From assembly GCA_019358985.1 (NCBI GenBank), contig JAHHIJ010000005.1:62001-126000 (forward strand): a stretch of DNA of 64,000 bases. The letters are read 5' to 3'. A model generated the notes under the pieces. That model was not told the origin of the DNA and ran no database searches. It worked only from the letters and a program-made list of their open reading frames with translations. The stretch comes from Tolypothrix brevis GSE-NOS-MK-07-07A. Lineage in GTDB: Bacteria > Cyanobacteriota > Cyanobacteriia > Cyanobacteriales > Nostocaceae. The translations under genes and the position numbers were made by a program. Within the stretch, counting starts at the first letter, position 1. Each line of letters starts with the position of its first letter. This document shows positions 37,774 to 46,438 of the stretch, piece after piece.

Positions 37774-38457
37774 ATGCAACTCCTGTCTTTAAGAAATGGG
37801 TTTTTGGTGTTAACCTTAAGTGCGATCGCCTCAACTAGCGGGTTACTTACAGCTTGTTCCCAACAAAAACAAGCCGAAACACCAAACGCTACCACTACCA
37901 ATGCTAGCGACAAGCAGCAGATGCACGGAAGTGCCATGAATCACAGCATGGCGATGGATTTGGGTCCAAGCGATGCTAATTACGATTTGCGGTTCATCGA
38001 CGGTATGAAACCGCACCATCAAGGAGCCATCGAAATGGCTCAGGAAGCACAGCAGAAATCAAAACGTCCCGAAATCAAAAACCTAGCAGACGAAATCATC
38101 AAAGCGCAAAACCAAGAAATTGCTCAGATGAAGCAGTGGAGAACAGCTTGGTACGCTAAGGCTGGAGATAAACCAATGGCTTATGATGCTCAAATGGGTC
38201 ATATGATGGAGATGTCATCTGACCAAATGAAAGGCATGATGATGAATATGGACTTGGGTGCGGCTGATAAAGATTTTGACTTGCGCTTTATCAATGCAAT
38301 GATTCCTCACCATGAAGGTGCTGTAACAATGGCACAAGATGCTTTGAAAAAGTCTCAACGTCCGGAGATTAAGAAATTAGCCGAAAATATTATCACTTCC
38401 CAAAATGCGGAAATTAACCAAATGAAGCAATGGCGAAAAACTTGGTACAACAAGTAA
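37774..38457 (+). CDS. DUF305 lipoprotein with two DUF305 units
   Basis: A 227-residue protein with a lipoprotein signal (LSAIASTSGLLTACSQQ, Cys29 in the lipobox) and two DUF305 copies: DLRFIDGMKPHHQGAIEMAQ and DLRFINAMIPHHEGAVTMAQ. The HH pair in each, and Met-rich segments between (MGHMMEMSSDQMKGMMMNM), would suit metal binding, and DUF305 proteins often accompany copper or silver resistance genes. It sits before a decayed efflux-adaptor remnant, so a metal-linked periplasmic role is inferred. The start ATG at 37774 places the signal peptide correctly. Confidence 0.8.
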   Translation: MQLLSLRNGFLVLTLSAIASTSGLLTACSQQKQAETPNATTTNASDKQQMHGSAMNHSMAMDLGPSDANYDLRFIDGMKPHHQGAIEMAQEAQQKSKRPEIKNLADEIIKAQNQEIAQMKQWRTAWYAKAGDKPMAYDAQMGHMMEMSSDQMKGMMMNMDLGAADKDFDLRFINAMIPHHEGAVTMAQDALKKSQRPEIKKLAENIITSQNAEINQMKQWRKTWYNK

Positions 38458-38558
38458 GCTTGATTTCATCCTGATTTCATTTCTCAATGCCAGACTGGGA
38501 GATAAGCGCAATTCCAACGCTTACGCGCATGAAACCCAGTACTCAAGGATTATTCGCG

Positions 38559-38899
38559 ATGCCTAATCTGCGTTTCCAAAGAGCGATCGCAATTCGCTCT
38601 GTTTCTGGCACAATCTTAAGTGTTTTTTGCTGGCTAATCCCGCAGTAATTTTAGCACACGGCGGACACGGTGATGAATTTCATCAAGAAAATAGCGATCG
38701 CTCCCGTAGCAGTGGTGGTTCTGGATTAGGTTTAGCGATCGCAAGAGCGATCGTTCAAGCAAACCAAGGCAACTTGAACGTACAAAGCGAATTAAGTAAA
38801 GGTAGCACTTTTACCGTTCAATTACCCTTCGATGTCGCTCCACTTAACAGCATTCGTTCTCAATTTAAATCCTTTATAGGTAATAGACATCTTGTGTGA
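38559..38899 (+). pseudogene. Chimeric remnant: efflux-adaptor leader joined to histidine-kinase tail
   Basis: From ATG 38559 the frame reads a signal-like MPNLRFQRAIAIRSVSGTIL and SVF, then runs into a stop. Adding one T to the six-T run at 38623-38628 instead gives LLANPAVILAHGGHGDEFHQ, the leader/His-rich start of cyanobacterial RND efflux adaptors. After HQEN the frame becomes SDRSRSSGGSGLGLAIARAI and SKGSTFTVQLPF, the G2 box and end of a histidine kinase. The body of both genes between these ends is missing. Two lesions are seen: a probable one-base slip and a deletion that fused two genes of a metal-resistance cluster. Confidence 0.7.
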
Positions 38900-38907
38900 A
38901 AATGAAT

Positions 38908-39152
38908 GTAGAGACGTAGCACTGCTACGTCTCCACAAGGGTTTCAGATAAGGCATCATTAATTTATAGAGATGTCTATTAGACATCTCCAGATTCATAC
39001 GTAAAGACGTTCCGGCGGAACGTCTCCACAAGGGTTTCAGATAAGGCATCATTAATTTATAGAGATGTCTATTAGACATCTCCAGATTCATACGTAAAGA
39101 CGTTCCGGCGGAACGTCTCTACAAGGGTTTCGGGTAACGCATAATTAAATTC
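38908..39152. repeat. 93-bp tandem array, about 2.6 copies
   Basis: Units begin at 38908, 39001 and 39094, exactly 93 bases apart. Each has a GTARAGACG-type palindrome followed by AAGGGTTTC and, in the first two, a second hairpin GAGATGTC/GACATCTC. The first unit has the GTAGCACTGCTAC variant of the palindrome; the last is partial and more diverged. It lies between the chimeric remnant and mtnP. Confidence 0.8.
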
Positions 39153-39257
39153 GGTCGATGTCTATTGACTATTGACTATTCACTATTGACCCTTGACTAA
39201 TCCCCAATCCCTAGTAAAATAACTTGGCATTGCCTTTACATTGACAGGTTAAGAATC

Positions 39258-40130
39258 ATGGCTCAAGCGAAGATTGGGATTATTGGTGGTAGTGGTTTAT
39301 ACAAAATGGATGCACTTAAAGATGTAGAGGAGGTGCATGTTGAAACACCGTTTGGTTCACCGTCTGATGCTTTGATTCTGGGAACTTTGGACGGGACGCA
39401 GGTAGCTTTTTTAGCGCGTCATGGACGCAATCATACGCTTTTACCTTCTGAGTTGCCGTTTCGTGCGAATATCTATGCGATGAAGCAACTAGGTGTGGAG
39501 TATTTAATTTCCGCTAGTGCGGTAGGTTCGTTGAAGGAAGAAGCTAAACCTCTAGATATGGTGGTTCCGGATCAGTTTATTGATCGAACCAAAAATCGGG
39601 TTTCGACTTTCTTTGGGGAAGGAATTGTGGCTCATATTGCTTTTGGCGATCCGATTTGTGGTAATTTGGCTGGAGTTTTGGGGGATGCGATCGCTTCTCT
39701 GGATTTACCAGATGTAAGTCTGCATCGCGGCGGTACTTATGTGTGCATGGAGGGACCGGCATTTTCAACTAAGGCAGAATCCCATCTTTACCGCAGTTGG
39801 GGTGCCACGGTAATCGGGATGACGAATTTACCAGAAGCGAAGTTAGCAAAGGAAGCAGAAATCGCTTATGCAACTTTGGCGCTGGTGACAGATTATGATT
39901 GTTGGCACTCAGATCATGATAGTGTGACGGTGGAAATGGTGATTGCAAATTTACAGCGTAATGCGGTAAATGCTCAAAAGGTGATTCAAGAAACTGTCCG
40001 ACGTTTGAGTGAAAATCCACCATCATCTGATGCTCATTCTGCCTTGAAGTATGCGATTTTGACTAATTTGGAAAAAGCGTCGGCGACAACAAAAGAGAAG
40101 CTAGGATTGTTGTTAAAGAAATATTTGTAG
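39258..40130 (+). CDS. mtnP: S-methyl-5'-thioadenosine phosphorylase
   Basis: A 290-residue MTAP-type purine nucleoside phosphorylase that cleaves methylthioadenosine to adenine and methylthioribose-1-phosphate in the methionine salvage pathway. [17 protein letters not shown] opens the phosphate-binding region, [20 protein letters not shown] gives the phosphate/ribose contacts, and [15 protein letters not shown] near residues 158-172 with [19 protein letters not shown] forms the base and ribose site. Length is normal. The ATG at 39258 puts the GGSG motif at residue 10. Two short ORFs follow, starting 11 bases after its stop. Confidence 0.9.
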   Translation: MAQAKIGIIGGSGLYKMDALKDVEEVHVETPFGSPSDALILGTLDGTQVAFLARHGRNHTLLPSELPFRANIYAMKQLGVEYLISASAVGSLKEEAKPLDMVVPDQFIDRTKNRVSTFFGEGIVAHIAFGDPICGNLAGVLGDAIASLDLPDVSLHRGGTYVCMEGPAFSTKAESHLYRSWGATVIGMTNLPEAKLAKEAEIAYATLALVTDYDCWHSDHDSVTVEMVIANLQRNAVNAQKVIQETVRRLSENPPSSDAHSALKYAILTNLEKASATTKEKLGLLLKKYL

Positions 40131-40140
40131 ACACGAACTG

Positions 40141-40350
40141 ATGAGCGTTCGGACTACACCCAATGGCAGAATTATAACAGCACACGCGCTCATAAGTCTC
40201 CTGCGTCATGGTTTTCAAGACCCATTTGGTTTAGTGGATGATATTATTGAAAACTATTCACGCAGGACGACACAAGATGATGGAGCAACGGTTTATATTC
40301 AACGTGCAGCAGGAAGAAAAAGAAGATATAACCCAATACGGTTCAGTTAA
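40141..40350 (+). CDS. Small hypothetical protein, possibly DUF4258-like
   Basis: A 69-residue protein beginning 11 bases after mtnP. The text RIITAHALISLLRHGFQDPF, YSRRTTQDDGATVYIQRAAG and RKRRYNPIRFS resembles the C-terminal domains of small RNase-like or polymorphic-toxin folds (DUF4258-type), but I cannot confirm this. Its stop TAA overlaps the start of the next tiny frame (TAATG). It may be the remnant of a larger gene cut at its N terminus. Confidence 0.35.
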   Translation: MSVRTTPNGRIITAHALISLLRHGFQDPFGLVDDIIENYSRRTTQDDGATVYIQRAAGRKRRYNPIRFS

Positions 40351-40484
40351 TGGGACTTAAACAAAAATTAAGTCCAAATGTAGCTCAAACTAGCTTTATA
40401 AGCGGCAAATACGTCACGATTACCTCCCTCATCACCAACGCTGTCACAGGTAAAATAGATGTACAACAAGTCCCCATCCCCTAA
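40350..40484 (+). CDS. 44-residue ORF coupled to the preceding gene
   Basis: An ATG at 40350-40352 shares its A with the stop of the gene at 40141. The 44 residues start MGLKQKLSPNVAQTSFISGK and end VTGKIDVQQVPIP. No motif is seen. Coupling suggests either a small partner of the preceding protein or the shifted tail of one broken gene. Too short to decide. Confidence 0.3.
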   Translation: MGLKQKLSPNVAQTSFISGKYVTITSLITNAVTGKIDVQQVPIP

Positions 40485-40523
40485 ACCCAAATAACTAATA
40501 TATTGCACTTAAGGAGAATTACA

Positions 40524-40763
40524 ATGTCTACCGAATATCACGTTAAACTCATTCAACAAGGCAATATTCAAACCTTAGCCATTCCCCAAGAATTAACTTT
40601 ATCAACTTCAGAAGTTATCATCCGACAAGAAGACGGAAAACTTATTATAGAACCCTACAAGAAAAAATCCCTCCTAGAAGTCTTCGCCAACCTTGATGAT
40701 ATTGACGAAGAATTTCCCAATGTTGACGAAGGACTATTACCGTTAGATGACATTGAACTTTAA
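40524..40763 (+). CDS. Antitoxin-like AbrB/MazE-type protein (VapB role)
   Basis: A 79-residue protein. The start is the ATG at 40524, with AAGGAG 7 bases upstream; the frame is open to 40503 but that part has no support. The N-terminal NIQTLAIPQELTLSTSEVII and KLIIEPYKKKSLLEVFANLD fit the swapped-hairpin AbrB/MazE DNA-binding fold with an acidic C-terminal tail (DDIDEEFPNVDEG) that would neutralise a toxin. The PIN-type toxin frame starts one base after its stop, so this is a VapBC-type module. It probably represses its own promoter. Confidence 0.75.
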   Translation: MSTEYHVKLIQQGNIQTLAIPQELTLSTSEVIIRQEDGKLIIEPYKKKSLLEVFANLDDIDEEFPNVDEGLLPLDDIEL

Positions 40764-40764
40764 A

Positions 40765-41159
40765 ATGTATTACTCTTACTTACTCGATACCAAATTAGAC
40801 ATCCAACAGGTAAAATTTTTTCTAAAATTCAAAAAGTTGGGGAAGACAAAATTTGTACCAGTATCATTGTTGCTTGTGAACTCCAATTTGGCGCAGAAAA
40901 AAAGAACTCACTGAGATTGAAAGAGCGCATTTCCTTGGCTTTAGACATGATTCCTGTATTATCATTAACAAGCAACGTAGAGTATCATTACGCTAAAATT
41001 CGTACTTATTTAGAAAGTCAAGGAACGCCCATAAGTAGTAATGATTTATTAATTGCTGCTCATACACTCAATCTAAATCTAACTTTAGTTACAAACAATG
41101 TCCGTGAATTTTTCCGTGTACCCGATTTAAAAGTAGAAAACTGGCTGAACCCAAATTAA
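40765..41159 (+). pseudogene. VapC-type PIN toxin, frameshifted
   Basis: The ATG at 40765 begins YLLDTK, with the first PIN Asp, but the frame then reads LDIQQVKFFLKFKKL and stops. The other frame from about 40794 gives IRHPTGKIFSKIQKVGEDKI, ACELQFGAEKKNS (catalytic Glu), SSNDLLIAAHTLN (Asp) and LVTNNVREFFRVPDLKVENW. One A missing from the AAA run at 40792-40794 would join the two. The gene should be a ribonuclease inhibited by the antitoxin. As read, the toxin is inactivated while the antitoxin is intact. Confidence 0.78.
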
Positions 41160-41332
41160 AAAGCCGAGTGACTTTCTAGCCATTGATTAATTCACAATTT
41201 ATACTTAAGTAGGGCTTGCTGAAAAAGTCATTACTTCAAAGAGTATTGAGAAAATTGAGTTATGTTGAGGCAGTTTTGTAGTAAACACCTGACTCTTGAC
41301 TCCTGTAGAGCGAAATTTCGCGTCTCTCTTAA

Positions 41333-43504
41333 TTAAACTACCTGAAAAATAAAGCTGAGACTTGCCCAATTATTCACATTTAAGGCGTAAAAATCGGGAC
41401 TTTGGCTGGTTGTTTCGGTAGCTGCCCTAGCGTTGTGTAAGTCAAGAAGAAGAGCTTGGGCTACTTCTAAGGGTTTCGACAATTCGATAATGGGTTGTTT
41501 ATCTGCGGTGGAATATTTAGCAGCTTGAACGGCAGCGAGGGTTTGGGTGAAGGGTGCGGTGCTAAAAATTACTTGGTGTTCGCATTCGTCAGCGGAACCG
41601 GGAATCACCCATTCCGAATTAGTGGCACTTTTTGGTAAGGTGATAATTTCACCAGGGGCGATGACGATTTCTTGGAATTGTGGTTTTGTTTGGGCATTAG
41701 GTTGTTGGGTGCTTTGCATAGGGTAAAATGCGATCGCACTCCTACTACTCTTTAATCCTAGCAGCATAAAATATATCGGGCGATCGCTCAAATTTTCTAC
41801 GCGGTATTGCAATCGGCTACCTATGGGTACGATGGGAATATATCCGGTTTCGCTAGTGAGTAATTTGTGATTCGATTGTCCACTTACTCGCACTGTCTCC
41901 CGTTCCATGACGGAGCGAGGGGTAATACCGCTAATTATCTCTAAACTAGCTTTGAGTGCCAAGCGAGAAGAACCCTCATTTTCTGTCAGTCGCCATAATT
42001 TTGCTGCTAGCAAGGTTTGCAATCTTCCCCCTAAGCGTTGTACTGCAACTTTTGCGGCTTCTCCCTCAATGCCGGCGGTATTGGGAATCAATTCCCCTGT
42101 CAAAGAAAATAAACCATAGCGACTGGGAGTTGCTAATAAATCAGAAGGTTTTGTTTCTGGTAATTTCCCAAATAGATAATTGGCTGGTTGTTCTCCCGCA
42201 ATTACAATAGACATGCGAGAAATCGTTGCAAAACCACTGGTAGCATCTACGCGCTCAATTCTTTCTAGAAGATTACCCAGAGCAACGTTTAAGTTAATAT
42301 TTTTTGGTAAAACCCGCTCTTGTTCTTGGACTAATTGCCCGACTTGTAAAGGAGTTGCACTTTCAGTTTCGTTGAAGATTTGCGCTTTTGCGGTTAATCC
42401 GTTACGCGATCGCAATACAATTTGTATACTGGCATCTTTTCTAACTAAACTCAGTCGCGAATTCACTCCGTAATAATCTATCACTTGTGGAGGTATTCCC
42501 CCTAACCACACTTGAGCCGTTTTGCCATCCTCTTCTATTGCTATCACTACCCCTTCAGCACCAATAATACTTTCTGTAATCAAATTATCGCTCAGTAACT
42601 TTGATTGATTTTTTTTCCTATTTAATAACCCTGGCTGCTGTTTACCATCAAGTTGGCGGATAGAACTTCCTACCCGCGATAAAGTGTGAATAATCGTCGT
42701 TGCTGGAGTTACTTCCCACAAATACTGCGTCAAAGCGTAGGTAAATAATCCAGCACTGAAACCAGATAATAGTATTTCCCTTGCCAACTCTTGAGAATTC
42801 GAGGTAGCTGATAGCACTAACGGTGGGTTTGAATCGCTCATACCCCCGGTTTTACTTTTAAGTTCTTTTTGAAAGTCTAATTCTGCTGTTGCTAGTTCGG
42901 CTTGTGGTGGCATTTCATAGGCACGAATTCGCGATGCTGTTGAAGGAGCTATTAATGGCGCATGATAGCTCGTATCGAGTATTGCTGTTACTTGTGGCGA
43001 TCGCTGACTCCACAATAACATCAATGTTTCTTCTAATAAACAATTGACTATTTTGTCTTTTTCTGATACGTAAGCCCCATCAAAGGGAATGAGAGTGTTT
43101 ACCAGGGATTCTTCTGCTGCGTTTAATTTAATCTGGCTGCCATAACCGCTAAAGTGGAAGACAAACACATCCGATGGTTTAGCATCCACAAGATGATTTA
43201 AAACAGCATTTTCAATGGCAAATCTTGTCGCTTGTTCATCAGTCAAAGTCAAAATATCTGACTCTTGAAAACCAAAGCGGTAAATCAAAAGTTCCTTTTG
43301 CAGTTCGACATCAGTTAAACAACCCCCAAGTGCCAAATTTTGGGGATATTTGTTGATACCGATCAATAATGCCAGTTTACGCCGACTGGGTTGTGCCAAA
43401 GCTTGGTAATAGCGATTACCTAAGGATAACCACCCAGCCTCAGTCACTCCCCACGCCGCGAGTATAAACCCAATCCGTTGTAAAAACCTTCGTCGCTTCA
43501 TCAT
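41333..43504 (-). CDS. Pseudo-orthocaspase with DUF4384-like tail
   Basis: A 723-residue protein with a Tat-like N terminus (MMKRRRFLQRIGFILAAWGV) and a caspase p20-type domain from about residue 42 (RKLALLIGINKYPQNLALGG, GGCLTDVELQKELL). The catalytic His position reads FVFHFSGYGSQI (Tyr121) and the Cys position ILDTSYHAPLI (Ser179), so both catalytic residues are replaced: a YS-type orthocaspase. A C-terminal DUF4384-like part (RLQYRVENLSDRPIYFMLLG, QEIVIAPGEIITLPKSA) follows. Such YS variants occur across cyanobacteria. It probably acts as a non-proteolytic scaffold or sensor outside the cytoplasm. Confidence 0.82.
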   Translation of the reverse strand: MMKRRRFLQRIGFILAAWGVTEAGWLSLGNRYYQALAQPSRRKLALLIGINKYPQNLALGGCLTDVELQKELLIYRFGFQESDILTLTDEQATRFAIENAVLNHLVDAKPSDVFVFHFSGYGSQIKLNAAEESLVNTLIPFDGAYVSEKDKIVNCLLEETLMLLWSQRSPQVTAILDTSYHAPLIAPSTASRIRAYEMPPQAELATAELDFQKELKSKTGGMSDSNPPLVLSATSNSQELAREILLSGFSAGLFTYALTQYLWEVTPATTIIHTLSRVGSSIRQLDGKQQPGLLNRKKNQSKLLSDNLITESIIGAEGVVIAIEEDGKTAQVWLGGIPPQVIDYYGVNSRLSLVRKDASIQIVLRSRNGLTAKAQIFNETESATPLQVGQLVQEQERVLPKNINLNVALGNLLERIERVDATSGFATISRMSIVIAGEQPANYLFGKLPETKPSDLLATPSRYGLFSLTGELIPNTAGIEGEAAKVAVQRLGGRLQTLLAAKLWRLTENEGSSRLALKASLEIISGITPRSVMERETVRVSGQSNHKLLTSETGYIPIVPIGSRLQYRVENLSDRPIYFMLLGLKSSRSAIAFYPMQSTQQPNAQTKPQFQEIVIAPGEIITLPKSATNSEWVIPGSADECEHQVIFSTAPFTQTLAAVQAAKYSTADKQPIIELSKPLEVAQALLLDLHNARAATETTSQSPDFYALNVNNWASLSFIFQVV

Positions 43505-43558
43505 TAGTTATCAACCTACCGTTGTATAAGACTTACCCAAAGCTACCCAATGCTAGAA

Positions 43559-44224
43559 TTAGTTAACCAAAACGAATTCAACACGGACTTTAGAGCTTAG
43601 TTCCTGTTTCACTCTGGCAGTGGCGGCACTATCCAGTCCGCAGGCACTCACCACCTAACTGGCGGATACGTATTGACTAAGATTGATTGCAGCGTTCAAA
43701 TCGCGGTCAAGAATAAAACCGCAATGGGAACACTCAAACATTCTTTCTGATAACGAGAGTGTTTCCTTTTTGGCTCCACAATTAGAGCAAGTTTTACTAG
43801 ATGGAAACCAACGGTCAACTACTACCAGCTTTGAACCATACAGTTCGCACTTGTAAGTTAACTGACGACGAAACTCAAAAAATCCCATATCAGCAATGCT
43901 TTTAGATAGTTTGTGATTTGCCATCATGCCAGACACGTTGAGGTCTTCAATTGCTACTGTGCCGTGGTTCTTGGCAAGTATTGTGGTTAATTTATGCAAC
44001 GTGTCTTTACGGATATTGGCTATCTTCATATGAAGTCTAGCTATCTGCATCTGCGCTTTTTTCCAATTAGCTGAACCGATAATTTTATGGCGGTTTAACC
44101 ATTGCATTCTAGACAGCTTGGCTTCATATTTCTTGTAAGATTTTGCGCCTAAAATTACCTCGCCAGTTGACGTAGTGCGTTGTCGGTTATTCAGTTTCAA
44201 TTCTGTTTTGAAACCTAGAAGCAC
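43559..44224 (-). pseudogene. TnpB of an IS607-like element, internally deleted and interrupted
   Basis: Starts with GTG 44222-44224 and MLLGFKTELKLNNRQRT, the normal TnpB opening, but after T the text jumps to STGEVILGAKSYKKYEAKLS, which in full-length homologues lies after the first catalytic Asp, so roughly 150-180 residues are missing. The second acidic motif (AIEDLNVSGM), zinc fingers (CSNCGAKKE, CSHCGFI) and DRDLNAAINL remain. A TAG at 43655-43657 stops it, after which the same frame continues VVSACGLDSAATARVKQELS to a stop at 43559. It cannot be an active nuclease. Confidence 0.8.
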
Positions 44225-44385
44225 TACTGTACCTCCTTAACAGCAGCCGCCATGCCATCAATCAATTTTTTGTTTTTCTTACTTCTAGAACCATACAAAC
44301 GTGCTGAAAACACAGTGATAAGTTCAATCATGTCCTGCACTAGTTCCTGCTCAAAAGTAATCTCTTCATTAGACTTGTTTAAGTT
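44224..44385 (-). pseudogene. 3' end of an IS607-type serine recombinase (TnpA)
   Basis: The frame NKSNEEITFEQELVQDMIEL, ITVFSARLYGSRSKKNKKLI and DGMAAAVKEVQ matches the C-terminal end of the IS607 TnpA resolvase. Its stop TAG overlaps the TnpB GTG start (TAGTG), as in intact elements. Upstream homology ends at the 3' edge of sat, so the serine-recombinase body is gone. With the TnpB fragment it marks an old IS607-family insertion. Confidence 0.7.
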
Positions 44386-44387
44386 TA

Positions 44388-45578
44388 CTAAATGTGCATA
44401 TACCAGCTGTCTTCCACGCGCATTGCCCGTGTTAACTCAGCTGCTACTTCTGGACGAGAGAATTCTGGTGGAGGTGATTCACCTCGACGCAGCATTTCGC
44501 GTACTTTTGTTCCCGACAAGTGAATGCGTTCTTCTGGTTTGCTGGGACTGGTTTTCGTCGTCGCCATTTGCTTGGTGCGCGTACAATAGAAAGCGTGTTC
44601 AAACTTCATCGGCACAATCCCTAATTCACCAGGATCAAACTCATCGAAGATATGTTGAGCGTCGTATGTACCATAATAGTTCCCCACGCCAGCATGATCT
44701 CGTCCGACGATAAAGTGAGTACAGCCGTAGTTTTTGCGGACTAAAGCATGAAAAATCGCTTCCCGTGGACCAGCATAACGCATGGCTGCGGGATTGATTG
44801 CTAAAGTGACGCGATCGCGGGGATAATAGTGTTCCAGCAAAATTTCATAACAGCGCATCCGCACATCAGCGGCAATGTCATCATCTTTTGTCGCCCCGAC
44901 CAAAGGATGCAAAAATAAAGCATCCACTATTTCCAAAGCGCACTTTTGGATATACTCATGAGCGCGGTGGATTGGGTTGCGAGTTTGGAAACCAACGATT
45001 GTTTTCCAACCATTGACTTTAAACATCTCTCGTGATGCGACTGGATCGATTTGGTAGGTGGGAAACTGGGGATGAGGTTTGCGTTCCAATAGCCAAATGT
45101 CGCCGGCAAGATGTACAGAACCTTGTTTATATAGTACTTGCACCCCTGGATGGTTGACATCATCGGTGCGGTAGACATTAATTGCTTCGCGCTTTTTGTC
45201 GTAGTGATACTTTTGCGTAAGTTGCAAAACCCCGATAAACTCACCTTTGGAATTATCCAAGCGGATCAAGTTGCCTTCAGTCAGGGGGGAAGCAATTTCT
45301 TCAGTTACCGACAGTGTAATGGGAATTGACCACACAACACCGTTAGCGAGACGCATTTGGCTGACGACGCGATCATAGTCTTCTTGATTCATAAAACCCG
45401 TCAGAGGACTAAAACCACCAATCGCGATCATTTCTAAATCAGAAACCGCTCGCTCATCTAGTTGCACTTGCGGTAAAACATCAGCTTTCGAGAGAAATTC
45501 CTCTCTTTGTTCTGCGGTAGCGATGCGATTCACTAACTCTCCACCGTGGGGAGCAATGGTATCTGGATGGTAACTCAA
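44388..45578 (-). CDS. sat: Sulfate adenylyltransferase (ATP sulfurylase)
   Basis: A 396-residue enzyme making adenosine 5'-phosphosulfate from ATP and sulfate, the first step of sulfate assimilation. The motif [20 protein letters not shown] near residues 191-210 is the QxRNxxHxxH active site, and [15 protein letters not shown] near residue 290 the second conserved block. It begins with TTG (45576-45578), aligning with the usual MSxHPDxIAPHGG opening, and AAGGGG lies just upstream. Its last ten residues ([10 protein letters not shown]) are unusual and run to the IS607 remnant. Monofunctional, without an APS-kinase domain. Confidence 0.9.
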   Translation of the reverse strand: MSYHPDTIAPHGGELVNRIATAEQREEFLSKADVLPQVQLDERAVSDLEMIAIGGFSPLTGFMNQEDYDRVVSQMRLANGVVWSIPITLSVTEEIASPLTEGNLIRLDNSKGEFIGVLQLTQKYHYDKKREAINVYRTDDVNHPGVQVLYKQGSVHLAGDIWLLERKPHPQFPTYQIDPVASREMFKVNGWKTIVGFQTRNPIHRAHEYIQKCALEIVDALFLHPLVGATKDDDIAADVRMRCYEILLEHYYPRDRVTLAINPAAMRYAGPREAIFHALVRKNYGCTHFIVGRDHAGVGNYYGTYDAQHIFDEFDPGELGIVPMKFEHAFYCTRTKQMATTKTSPSKPEERIHLSGTKVREMLRRGESPPPEFSRPEVAAELTRAMRVEDSWYMHI

Positions 45579-45755
45579 CGTAACCCCTTTTTTGCAACGT
45601 AATTATTTTCAACCCACGTACTAATTTATCAAAATGCTGGTACGTAGAGAAAAAAAGATTGTGGAAAGGGGGAGGGGGGAGACAACCAACTACTAACAAT
45701 TAACCGCTAACATTAAAATACTCAACCAGGATTGCCCCTTAAGACTTTGCCCCTT

Positions 45756-46409
45756 ATGACTGCTGTATCTCCCGTAGTTAAACCTGTCAGCCAAATGCGG
45801 CTATCTCCTGGAAGTGCAGTGACTATCCAGGATGTGACTTGGGAAGAATTTGAGTCTATCTTACTTGAATTGGGAGAAAAGCGATCGCTACGAGTTGCTT
45901 ACAGCAAGTGTACGTTAGAAATCATGGTTCCTCTACCAGAACACGAAAAGCCAAAAGATTTAATCTCAGACATTGTAAAAATTTTACTGAAAAAGACAGG
46001 TCAAAAGTATGAACCTTTTGGTTCCACTACCTTCAAGCGCTTGAATACAGCAGGAGTGGAACCAGATGCTTGCTTTTACATTGAAAATTACCAGCGCATG
46101 ATTACTCGGCGCCGACTTGAACCAGATGATCCCCCCCCGGATTTGGCAATTGAGATGGATGTGACATCTAAAACTACACTCAATGCCTATGAAGCGATCG
46201 CTGTTCCCCAACTATGGATTTACGATAACGGCAACTTGAGTATCTATCTTTTGCGGGATGGGAATTATATCAAATCAGATATGAGTCCCACTTTTCCAAA
46301 TATTCCTCTGACTCAAATCATACCCGCGACAATAGAGCGAGCTTGGCAAGTCGGCAGCGTACAAGCTTTAGAGGAGTTTGAAGGGGCGATTGCCGTTGCT
46401 AATTTTTGA
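45756..46409 (+). CDS. Uma2-family endonuclease-like protein
   Basis: A 217-residue member of the Uma2 family (restriction-endonuclease-like fold, very numerous in cyanobacteria). SAVTIQDVTWEEFESILLEL opens the domain, AGVEPDACFYIENYQRM carries the catalytic Asp and DLAIEMDVTSKTTLNAYEA the Glu and Lys of a PD-(D/E)xK-like site, and VPQLWIYDNGNLSIYLLRDG ends the core. The ATG at 45756 is preferred over an open frame to 45732. A 22-bp tandem array follows its stop. Substrate unknown. Confidence 0.8.
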   Translation: MTAVSPVVKPVSQMRLSPGSAVTIQDVTWEEFESILLELGEKRSLRVAYSKCTLEIMVPLPEHEKPKDLISDIVKILLKKTGQKYEPFGSTTFKRLNTAGVEPDACFYIENYQRMITRRRLEPDDPPPDLAIEMDVTSKTTLNAYEAIAVPQLWIYDNGNLSIYLLRDGNYIKSDMSPTFPNIPLTQIIPATIERAWQVGSVQALEEFEGAIAVANF

Positions 46410-46438
46410 TTTTTAACTAAATATATTGTAGAGACGTA

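Noticed and set aside
38908-39152. CRISPR or small coding repeat
   Set aside because: Units are almost identical throughout with no variable spacers; the repeating open frame on the other strand follows from the 93-base period (a multiple of 3).
41210-41240. IS end GGGCTTGCTGAAAAAG
   Set aside because: The motif resembles ends of some transposons, but no matching second end or transposase was seen nearby.
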